From positions 1-64,000 of the forward strand of contig JALHRR010000008.1 in assembly GCA_022841345.1 (NCBI GenBank): 64,000 nucleotides of DNA, written 5' to 3'. Each line of letters starts with the position of its first letter. Within the stretch, counting starts at the first letter, position 1. This document shows, piece after piece, positions 54,717 to 61,869 of the stretch. The notes beneath the pieces are model-generated. The model saw only the letters and a list, made by a program, of their open reading frames with translations. It was not told the DNA's origin and searched no databases. Origin of the DNA: Saprospiraceae bacterium (GTDB taxonomy: Bacteria; Bacteroidota; Bacteroidia; Chitinophagales; Saprospiraceae). A program made the position numbers and the translations under genes.

Positions 54717-55909
54717 GTTCAGGCGTATGGATAGCAGGCGGTGGGGTGATAAGTGGCATTGGGATGAATTTATCGGAATGCATCACAGCATTCGAAAAAA
54801 TGCAGCCTGGAATGCAAGAGATGAAATACCTGGAATCCATACACCGCAAAACATACCCTGTTGCCGAGGTGAAAGCAGGAAATGATTTACTCGCTTCCAT
54901 CGCTGCAGAATCTATCTACTGGAGTCGAACAGCATTACTGAGCAAGATTGCTGCCAAAGAAGCATGGCAAAATTCTGGTTTAAGTGAAATTTCAGCATAC
55001 AAAGTCGGATTCGTTTCTGCCTCAACAGTGGGAGGTATGGATAGGACTGAGTACTTCATGGAGGAATATCTTCATGATAATTCCAGGGGCAGACTTCGAA
55101 ATGCCATTTATCACGATTGTGGAAGCATTACTGATCTGGTCGCAGAATCGCTGGGAATAGAGGACTTTATATCGACCATTTCTACAGCTTGTTCCTCAGG
55201 GGCTAATGCCTTGATGTATGCATCCAGGTTAATTCAAAGTAAGATGTTGGATGTGGTCATTGCAGGAGGTGCCGATTCATTGACAAGATTTACATTGAAT
55301 GGGTTCAATGCTCTTATGATTCTGGACCAGGAACCCTGTAAACCCTTTGATGAAAACAGGAAGGGATTGAATCTGGGCGAAGGGGCTGCTTATCTGGTAT
55401 TAGTTTCTGACAGACTCGCTGAAAAACTACAACCCTGGTGCAGACTGAGCGGATTTGCAAATGCGAATGATGCTTTCCACCAGACCGCTTCCTCACCGGA
55501 AGGTATAGGTAATTTTATGGCAATGAAGAGAGCGCTGGAAAAAGCAGGCATAAAACCGGAAGATATTGATTACATCAATCTGCACGGTACCGGTACAGCA
55601 AATAATGATAGTTCAGAAGCGCAGGCAATCCTGAATTTATTTGGCAACACTCCACCACCGCTCAGCTCCACCAAGAGCTTTACCGGACATACCCTGGCAG
55701 CCAGTGGGGCACTGGAGGCAGTCTTTTCCGCATATGCCATAAAGGAAGGTATTATTTTCCCCAATGCCCATTTCGCGACTCCGATGAGTAATTTCGCAAT
55801 TTCACCGGTCACCAGTTTTCTGAAAGGAAAAAATCTGGAGCATGTGATGTCCAATTCATTTGGTTTTGGTGGCAATTGCTCGAGTTTGATTTTTTCGAAG
55901 GATTATTGA
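54713..55909 (+). CDS. Beta-ketoacyl-ACP synthase (active), cluster KS 3
   Basis: A 398-residue ketosynthase with a complete triad: Cys160 (STACSSGANAL), His291 (NLHGTGTAN) and His326 (TGHTLAASG). Its ATG overlaps the stop of carrier protein 2, so the pair is tightly coupled and likely cooperates. The ending SNSFGFGGNCSSLIF is the normal C-terminal loop. It is the last intact gene before the Rpn-family insertion. Confidence 0.92.
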   Translation: MSSGVWIAGGGVISGIGMNLSECITAFEKMQPGMQEMKYLESIHRKTYPVAEVKAGNDLLASIAAESIYWSRTALLSKIAAKEAWQNSGLSEISAYKVGFVSASTVGGMDRTEYFMEEYLHDNSRGRLRNAIYHDCGSITDLVAESLGIEDFISTISTACSSGANALMYASRLIQSKMLDVVIAGGADSLTRFTLNGFNALMILDQEPCKPFDENRKGLNLGEGAAYLVLVSDRLAEKLQPWCRLSGFANANDAFHQTASSPEGIGNFMAMKRALEKAGIKPEDIDYINLHGTGTANNDSSEAQAILNLFGNTPPPLSSTKSFTGHTLAASGALEAVFSAYAIKEGIIFPNAHFATPMSNFAISPVTSFLKGKNLEHVMSNSFGFGGNCSSLIFSKDY

Positions 55910-55929
55910 TTTTTAACTATTTTCGTCTG

Positions 55930-56868
55930 ATGTCAGATGAAGTACATAATATTCACGATGCCTTTAGCAAGGAAGTGTTCTCTAACCCTGATAGAGCTAT
56001 TGCCTTTTTTGAGCAATTCTTGCCTCCTTCTCTTTTAAAAGCTATTGATCTGTCTACTCTCAAAGTTTCCAAAGAATCTTACATCCCAAAGTCGCTGAAA
56101 GAGTATTTTTCTGATTTAGTTTTTACAGTGAATCTGAAAAAGGAATCAAAAGCAGTTACCCAACTCGCTTTGCTTTTCGAGCATAAATCTGAACCAGACA
56201 AAAATGTTTTGTTGCAAGTCGGACATTACATGTTCTCTCATTGGATGACTTGTATCCGGAAGAAAAAACCGGCTTACCCTATCATTCCCATTATCTATTA
56301 TCAGGGAAGTAAAAGATGGGAAATACCCGGCATCAAAACTCTGTTTGCAGCATATCCGGACACTATAAAACACTATCTTCCTGATATCCCAAATATCTTT
56401 CTTCCCTTGAAAGATATTCCTGAGGAAAAGATATTAGAAATCCGGGATGCCATAATGGTAACTGCTATTTTGGCCCAAAGAAGTAAAATCCATCCAATCG
56501 AACTGGCTGAAGAGTTTTTGCAGATTTTATCGCTGTTTCCGCATGATGCAGGAGACAGAAACTTTTTCGAAACGCTCATTGTTTACACCTATAGTGTATC
56601 AAATATCGCGGATGATCAAATGACAGAAGTGCTTCAGCAATTACCACAACCTATCAAACACAAAGTGATGACAACCTACGAAATGATTAAAAACAAAGGC
56701 AAGCAAGAAGGCAAAATTGAGGGCAAATTAGAAGGCAAAATAGAAGGCAAAATAGAAGTTATTATTCATTCTTTTAAAAATGGGTATCCTATCCCTGAAA
56801 TAGCAAAAATCACGAATATGTCCATTGAGGAAGTTCAAATAATTCTCAAGGACAATGGGCTTATCTGA
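55930..56868 (+). CDS. Rpn-family recombination-promoting nuclease/transposase
   Basis: A 312-residue protein of the Rpn (RpnA-like, PD-(D/E)XK-type) family, started at the ATG at 55930 (MSDEVHNIHDAF); an ATG at 55876 overlaps KS 3. The conserved front HDAFSKEVFSNPDRAIAFFEQFLP is followed by LLFEHKSEPDKN and YPIIPIIYYQG, the family core. The C-terminus carries a repeated EGK motif and a helical tail (SFKNGYPIPEIAKIT). Such genes promote recombination. This one lies inside the pigment cluster and interrupts its gene order. Confidence 0.88.
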   Translation: MSDEVHNIHDAFSKEVFSNPDRAIAFFEQFLPPSLLKAIDLSTLKVSKESYIPKSLKEYFSDLVFTVNLKKESKAVTQLALLFEHKSEPDKNVLLQVGHYMFSHWMTCIRKKKPAYPIIPIIYYQGSKRWEIPGIKTLFAAYPDTIKHYLPDIPNIFLPLKDIPEEKILEIRDAIMVTAILAQRSKIHPIELAEEFLQILSLFPHDAGDRNFFETLIVYTYSVSNIADDQMTEVLQQLPQPIKHKVMTTYEMIKNKGKQEGKIEGKLEGKIEGKIEVIIHSFKNGYPIPEIAKITNMSIEEVQIILKDNGLI

Positions 56869-56899
56869 TTTGATATAAGTCCTGGTTAAAAGCCGTAGC

Positions 56900-57100
56900 A
56901 TGACAACCAATGAAATGATTATAAATAAGGGAAAAAAAGAAGGGTTTATAGAAGGTATTGAAGAAGGTAAAATTGAAGCCAAAGTAAAAGTTATTATGCA
57001 TTCCTTTCAATTTGGCTTACCTGTCGAAATGATTTCCAGAATCACCTGCATGTCAACCAAAGAAGTCCGGAGAATTCTCGCAGAAAAAGGATTGCTTTAA
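56900..57100 (+). pseudogene. Orphan C-terminal module of an Rpn gene
   Basis: A 66-codon open frame (MTTNEMIINKGKKEGFIEG...) whose product aligns without a gap with the last 66 residues of the Rpn protein just upstream (56668-56868, also 201 bases). By eye about 60% of residues are identical. It is either the remnant of a second tandem Rpn gene or a free-standing duplicated module. The sequence stays in frame with its own ATG. Confidence 0.72.
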
Positions 57101-57112
57101 GTTTGTACAAAC
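57101..57112. repeat. 12-base perfect palindrome
   Basis: GTTTGTACAAAC begins directly after the stop of the Rpn remnant. It could be an element end, a protein-binding site or chance. Confidence 0.45.
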
Positions 57113-57254
57113 AATACCTCTTACCTTGATATTCAATTCAATTATCATTGTATTTAAATTTTTCCATGTCAATTTTTTAAAAGGATTATTAAGTTCAGTT
57201 ATATCAATGCTTACCTTGTGTCCTAATCAGATTTTTCAAGCATAATCATCAAGT

Positions 57255-58295
57255 GTGTACATACAAGGCATAGGCATCATTTCTCCCTGGTCGGGTCAAG
57301 GCTCTGAGCCATTGATTAAAGAGGATCATTTTGCCATCATAGATCCGGATTACAGCCAATGGATAGACTTGCAGCAAATTCGCCGAATGAGCAGGGTCAT
57401 TAAAATGGGAGTAGCAGCCGCCCATATGAGCCTTTCAGAAGCAAATATTGAAGCTCCGGATGCTATCATAACCGGAACCGCATACGGATGCATGGCAGAT
57501 ACCGGAATATTTTTACAAAAAATGGTGACACAAAAAGAAGAAATGTTGGCCCCTACAGCCTTCATTCAAAGTACACATAATACTCTTGGAGGACAAATTG
57601 CACTCAAACTAAATTGCCACGGTTATAATAACACTTTTGTCCACGGTAACACTTCTTTTGAGAGCGCCTTACTGGATACACAATTTTATCTGGCAGAAAA
57701 TCCCCATTCCAAAGTGCTCACGGGAAGTGCCGATGAAATCACTACTATCAGTCACAACATTCTTACAAGATTAAGAAGGTATAAAAAAAATTCTGTCAAT
57801 CCTTCTGAACTCCTGAACACAGCGACTATCGGCAGTATGGGTGGTGAAGGAACTGCTTTTTTCGTTTTTCAAGCTTTGAAAGACAACCGCTCCATTGCCA
57901 AATTATCCGGTATGGAAATGATTTTTCGCAAGCTTACACCTGAAGAAAGTCTTAACCCAATCCTGGAATTTCTGAAGAAAAATGACATTTTACCTGCAGA
58001 ACTGAGCCTTCTTATAACAGGCAAAAATGGAGATATCAGGGATGATTATCAATATGATCTGGCAGAAAATTCGATATTTCAAAATGTTCCTAAAGCTGCT
58101 TTTAAACATCTTTGCGGAGAGTATCCAACTTCTATTGCATTCGGTATGGGCATTGCTTCGAGAGCGATACAAACAGGAAAACTACCCTCAGAGATGTTGT
58201 ATTCAGGCCAGCCCCCAAAAGCATTAAACAACATTCTGATCTGGAATGCACATACCAATATGAGACATTCTTTGATACTCCTGCAAAAATGTTGA
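57255..58295 (+). CDS. Ketosynthase-like protein lacking the catalytic Cys, second
   Basis: A 346-residue ketosynthase homologue, started at GTG 57255. The KS nucleophile position reads GNTSF, with Thr133 where Cys should be, and no HGTAT-type first histidine motif is found (ITGKNGD instead). The segment KHLCGEYPTSIAFGMG takes the place of the second His region. The protein is therefore a non-catalytic, chain-length-factor-like subunit. It overlaps the deacetylase gene by 7 bases. A heterodimer with one of the active ketosynthases is likely. Confidence 0.8.
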   Translation: MYIQGIGIISPWSGQGSEPLIKEDHFAIIDPDYSQWIDLQQIRRMSRVIKMGVAAAHMSLSEANIEAPDAIITGTAYGCMADTGIFLQKMVTQKEEMLAPTAFIQSTHNTLGGQIALKLNCHGYNNTFVHGNTSFESALLDTQFYLAENPHSKVLTGSADEITTISHNILTRLRRYKKNSVNPSELLNTATIGSMGGEGTAFFVFQALKDNRSIAKLSGMEMIFRKLTPEESLNPILEFLKKNDILPAELSLLITGKNGDIRDDYQYDLAENSIFQNVPKAAFKHLCGEYPTSIAFGMGIASRAIQTGKLPSEMLYSGQPPKALNNILIWNAHTNMRHSLILLQKC

Positions 58296-59068
58296 AGCAT
58301 TCTCTTATATGGAAATTTTGTTTGCTTGCCGGCGGTATCTTGCTCGCTATACGGTTATGGGTTATGCCTGAATTCCCTTTGCTGATCGTTTTACTACCTT
58401 TAATTTTATACCTGGTTTTAGCTGCATGGGGTTCGATCCGCGTTAAATCCAACTTTTACACTCCTGTAATATGTAAAGGTCCGGAAAACCAAAAATCTGT
58501 AGCGCTCACTTTTGATGATGGTCCATCAGGAATTAACACTCTTGAAGTACTTGAAATACTTCAACAGCACAAAATAAAAGCTGCATTTTTTTGCATTGGT
58601 AAGCATGTGGATGAGCATCCTGAAATTTTACAAAAACTACATGAGCAGGGACATCTGATAGGAAATCACAGCTATTCCCATCATCCGCTTTTTGACTTAT
58701 TTACTTCTAAAAAAGTATTTAAGGACTTAATATTGGCCAATGCAAGTATTGAAAAAGTAATTCGCAAAAAACCATTGCTTTTCAGACCTCCGTATGGAGT
58801 GACCAATCCTATGCTTTCAGCCGCTTTGCAAGAACTTAAACTGATTTCCATTGGTTGGAGTATAAGATCTTTCGATACTGTCTTAGCCGATAAGGAAAAA
58901 TTGCTAAAAAGGGTTACCCGCAAAGTTAAGTCAGGAGACATATTTCTGTTTCATGACAAATGTAAAGTGACTGTTCAAATTTTACCTGCACTGATCGAGT
59001 ACCTTATTGCTGAAGGATTCGTCATTGAGAGGGTCGATGATCTGTTAAACATTACCGCTTATGCTTAA
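58289..59068 (+). CDS. Polysaccharide deacetylase (NodB family)
   Basis: A 259-residue enzyme with two N-terminal membrane helices (about 8-24 and 30-47) and a NodB deacetylase domain. The metal-site motifs are TFDDGPS (about 70-76) and HSYSHH, with RPPYGV further on and a late FLFHD motif. It would hydrolyse N- or O-acetyl groups on a glycan or glycolipid on the outside of the inner membrane. Its job in the pigment pathway is unclear. I chose ATG 58289, which overlaps the preceding stop. Confidence 0.85.
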   Translation: MLKHSLIWKFCLLAGGILLAIRLWVMPEFPLLIVLLPLILYLVLAAWGSIRVKSNFYTPVICKGPENQKSVALTFDDGPSGINTLEVLEILQQHKIKAAFFCIGKHVDEHPEILQKLHEQGHLIGNHSYSHHPLFDLFTSKKVFKDLILANASIEKVIRKKPLLFRPPYGVTNPMLSAALQELKLISIGWSIRSFDTVLADKEKLLKRVTRKVKSGDIFLFHDKCKVTVQILPALIEYLIAEGFVIERVDDLLNITAYA

Positions 59069-59690
59069 TCTGAAAATATTTCTGTTCCTGCTGTTCTCCC
59101 TTCAACTTTCAGCACAATCTGATTTCAAGCCATTGAAGAACGAAGCTGATTTTACAAAGAGATTCACAGAGGCTTCTGCCAAAATCAATACTATTAAAAG
59201 TGACTTTATTCAGGAAAAGCATCTCAGTATGCTCGAAGAAAAAATAGTAAGCAAAGGAATTTTCTGGTTCAAAAAAGAACAGAAAGTGCGAATGGAATAT
59301 TTGAGTCCAACCAAATACCTGATCGTGATGAATGATAAAACATTCAGGATCAAAGACGCATCAGGAGACAAGAAAATGGCCACCGGAGGCAATAAATTAT
59401 TTCAGCAAATCTCTCAAATCACAGCCGATTGCATCAGAGGAAATGTGCTGAATAACAAAGACTTTGAAACAGAAATTATGGAAAATTCAAAGCAGTACAA
59501 GATAGAAATGAAACCTCTTTCGAAACAAATGAAAACTTATTTCAGCAGCATTCATTTGATGATCAACAAATCTGACCTCGACGTCGCAAGTATCATTATG
59601 AATGAACCTTCAGGTGATTTCACCAAACTCAGTTTTCAGAATAAGCTATTAAACTCTACCCTATCTGATGAAGTATTTTCTGTTAAGTAG
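59061..59690 (+). CDS. LolA-like outer-membrane lipoprotein carrier
   Basis: A 209-residue periplasmic carrier with signal peptide (cleaved near LSAQS, residue about 19). The segments KINTIKSDFIQEKHLSMLEEKIVSKGIFWFKK and YLSPTKYLIVMNDKTFRI are typical of the LolA fold, a half-barrel that binds acyl chains. LolA-type proteins are regular members of aryl-polyene clusters, and this one may carry the pigment or its lipid to the outer membrane. It overlaps the deacetylase and lipoprotein genes. Confidence 0.82.
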   Translation: MLNLKIFLFLLFSLQLSAQSDFKPLKNEADFTKRFTEASAKINTIKSDFIQEKHLSMLEEKIVSKGIFWFKKEQKVRMEYLSPTKYLIVMNDKTFRIKDASGDKKMATGGNKLFQQISQITADCIRGNVLNNKDFETEIMENSKQYKIEMKPLSKQMKTYFSSIHLMINKSDLDVASIIMNEPSGDFTKLSFQNKLLNSTLSDEVFSVK

Positions 59691-60294
59691 TTTGGTCCTG
59701 CTCACATGCTGCCTTCCTGCATGCAAATCGGCTTATTCAGCATTGGAAAAGTCAGATCCTGCTCAATCCTGCGCTTTGAAAGTCAAACCACTTATCCACG
59801 AAACTATCAAATACAGCACTCAGGTAAATGCCCTTAAATATGAATTTTCAGGAATTCTCCTGTTCAAGCCTATGGCAGACAGCAGTCTGCGCATTGTATT
59901 TACCAATCAATTCGGCATCAAGTTTTTTGATTTTGGATTCGATAAAAATGGGAATTTTGAAAAGCATTATGTTTTACCTCAGATGGATAAGGACGCTGTG
60001 GTCAATCTATTGAGAAAAGACTTTGAAATGCTGCTGATGATGTATGATCCTGACCAGGCTGAAGTTTTGACGGATGGCACCCAAACTTTCACCACCTTTG
60101 CATTGAAAAAAGGAAAGGTATATTACGTTACTTCTCCGGATTGCAGCAATATCATCCGGATTGAAAATGGGTCAAAGAGAAAACCAGTGATTCAGATTTT
60201 CTTATCCGGAGAACAAAATGAAATGCCGGAATCATTTTTGATCGAGCACAAAAATGTGTCATTTACTATTCATTCAAAACGCCTGAATTCATAA
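59668..60294 (+). CDS. Lipoprotein in pigment cluster, unknown
   Basis: A 208-residue lipoprotein with lipobox CCLPAC (Cys19). The mature part contains VNALKYEFSGILLFKPMADSSLRIVFTNQFGIKFFDFGF, similar in style to LolB-like/DUF3261 lipoproteins of aryl-polyene clusters. I cannot assign it firmly. It overlaps the LolA-like gene (23 bases) and abuts the dehydratase gene, so it is translated in the same operon. It may accept cargo from the LolA-like protein. Confidence 0.65.
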   Translation: MKYFLLSSLVLLTCCLPACKSAYSALEKSDPAQSCALKVKPLIHETIKYSTQVNALKYEFSGILLFKPMADSSLRIVFTNQFGIKFFDFGFDKNGNFEKHYVLPQMDKDAVVNLLRKDFEMLLMMYDPDQAEVLTDGTQTFTTFALKKGKVYYVTSPDCSNIIRIENGSKRKPVIQIFLSGEQNEMPESFLIEHKNVSFTIHSKRLNS

Positions 60295-60656
60295 TGCTGG
60301 AAGGAGATTTTTATAAGATTATTAAGCAAATTCAAAATGAAAATGGTAAGACAGGATTCAGCATTCTTTTTAATGCAGACCACAAAATTTTTGAAGGCCA
60401 CTTCCCTGGCAAACCAATCGTGCCCGGCGTATGCATGATGCAGATTATTCAGGAATTACTTGAAAAAACAATCGGTAGGAGTCTGCTGATTAGAAAAGCC
60501 TCCAATATCAAATTTCTTCATATCATCGACCCAACAATTCACCTACAGGTCAATGTGAATATTGACTATCAAATTGATAATGGAAATGTGAAAACTTCTG
60601 CCAATATTGCAGATGAATCACTTACTTTCATGAAATTTGCAGGAGAATTCAGCTGA
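60294..60656 (+). CDS. ApeI-like dehydratase subunit (FabZ-related)
   Basis: A 120-residue hotdog protein of the FabZ/ApeI type. It keeps the catalytic His segment GHFPGKPIVPGV (His36), but the position of the catalytic Glu, 14 residues later as in FabZ (His54/Glu68), is Gln50 (VCMMQ). It therefore has one half of the active pair. The dehydratase at 48842 has the other half. Its start overlaps the lipoprotein's stop by one base. Predicted to dehydrate polyene intermediates with a partner. Confidence 0.8.
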   Translation: MLEGDFYKIIKQIQNENGKTGFSILFNADHKIFEGHFPGKPIVPGVCMMQIIQELLEKTIGRSLLIRKASNIKFLHIIDPTIHLQVNVNIDYQIDNGNVKTSANIADESLTFMKFAGEFS

Positions 60657-60668
60657 TTTATTCTTATA

Positions 60669-61847
60669 ATGAATACAGAGCAATCATATCATAGCGTATG
60701 CTTATTGGTTCCTACATACAACAATGCAGGCACCCTCGCTAATGTTCTGAACGGAGCGCTGGCTTATATGAATAATATTATAGTCGTGAATGATGGTTCA
60801 ACTGATAACACAGAAGAAATTTTAAAAAAATTCCCAATTGTAAAAGTGTTAAGCTATTCTCCCAATCAGGGAAAAGGAATAGCTCTAAGGAAAGGATTCA
60901 AATTTGCCGCAGAACAGGGATTTGATTTTGTGATCACGATGGATTCAGATGGACAGCATTTTCCTGATGATATACCTGTGTTTTTGGAAAAAATGAATGA
61001 GGACCCCAATTCCCTTTACATTGGAGCCCGTAATCTGCACCAGGAAAATATGCCAGGCAAAAGCACATTTGCCAATAAGTTTTCCAACTTTTGGTATTAT
61101 GTAGAAACCGGACAAAAACTTCCTGATACCCAATCAGGATTCCGCCTCTATCCTTTACATCTTCTGAAAAACATGCGCTTTTTCAGCACTAAATATGAGT
61201 TTGAAATCGAAGTAATGGTCAGAGCTGCCTGGAAAGGAATTTCTGTGCTGCCTGTGCCCATCAAAGTATATTACTTTCCCGAAGAAACAAGAGTCAGTCA
61301 TTTCAGACCATTCAAGGATTTCTCCAGGATCACTGTACTGAATACAGTGCTTGTGTTCACTGCATTGTTGTACATCTATCCCAGAAATTTTTTGCGATTC
61401 ATATTTACAAAGGGGAATCTGCGCCGGGCTATTAAAAAACATCTTTTCAATAAAATGGAAAGTGCCCGACTCAAAGCTTTTTCTATCGGATTCGGAGTAT
61501 TTATGGGGATCGTGCCCATCTGGGGGTTTCAAATGATAGTCGCCATTCCCGCAGCATTGCTGATGAGACTTAATCCTGCTCTGGTGACGGTAGCTGCAAA
61601 TATCAGTATTCCTCCCATTCTTCCAATGATCATTTTTCTCAGCTTCTTTATGGGAAGACTATGGGTTCAGGAAGATGCAACCTGGTTGATTTTCCAAAAA
61701 GGTATCACACTGGAAGATGTGCAGCTCAATCTGTTTCAATACATCGCGGGAAGCGTTACACTGGCTATTACAGCAGGATGTTTGGCAGGCCTGATTTCTT
61801 ATTTTACAGTCTTATATTTGCGCAAGAGTAAACAGGAATCAGTCTGA
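60669..61847 (+). CDS. GT2 glycosyltransferase fused to DUF2062
   Basis: A 392-residue protein. The N-terminal half is a family 2 glycosyltransferase (about 8-230) with VPTYNNAGTLANVL, VVNDGSTDN and the catalytic TMDSDGQHFP. The C-terminal part is a DUF2062 membrane domain (about 265-390: SARLKAFSIGFGVFMGIVPIWGFQ, then helices). It may use a polyprenyl-phosphate sugar, or in aryl-polyene clusters modify the lipid-linked pigment. Starts 12 bases after the dehydratase. Confidence 0.82.
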   Translation: MNTEQSYHSVCLLVPTYNNAGTLANVLNGALAYMNNIIVVNDGSTDNTEEILKKFPIVKVLSYSPNQGKGIALRKGFKFAAEQGFDFVITMDSDGQHFPDDIPVFLEKMNEDPNSLYIGARNLHQENMPGKSTFANKFSNFWYYVETGQKLPDTQSGFRLYPLHLLKNMRFFSTKYEFEIEVMVRAAWKGISVLPVPIKVYYFPEETRVSHFRPFKDFSRITVLNTVLVFTALLYIYPRNFLRFIFTKGNLRRAIKKHLFNKMESARLKAFSIGFGVFMGIVPIWGFQMIVAIPAALLMRLNPALVTVAANISIPPILPMIIFLSFFMGRLWVQEDATWLIFQKGITLEDVQLNLFQYIAGSVTLAITAGCLAGLISYFTVLYLRKSKQESV

Positions 61848-61869
61848 TTCAACAATCCCGGATTCATTC

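Noticed and set aside
55930-57100. A complete insertion sequence in the pigment cluster
   Set aside because: No terminal inverted repeats or target duplication could be seen around the Rpn gene.
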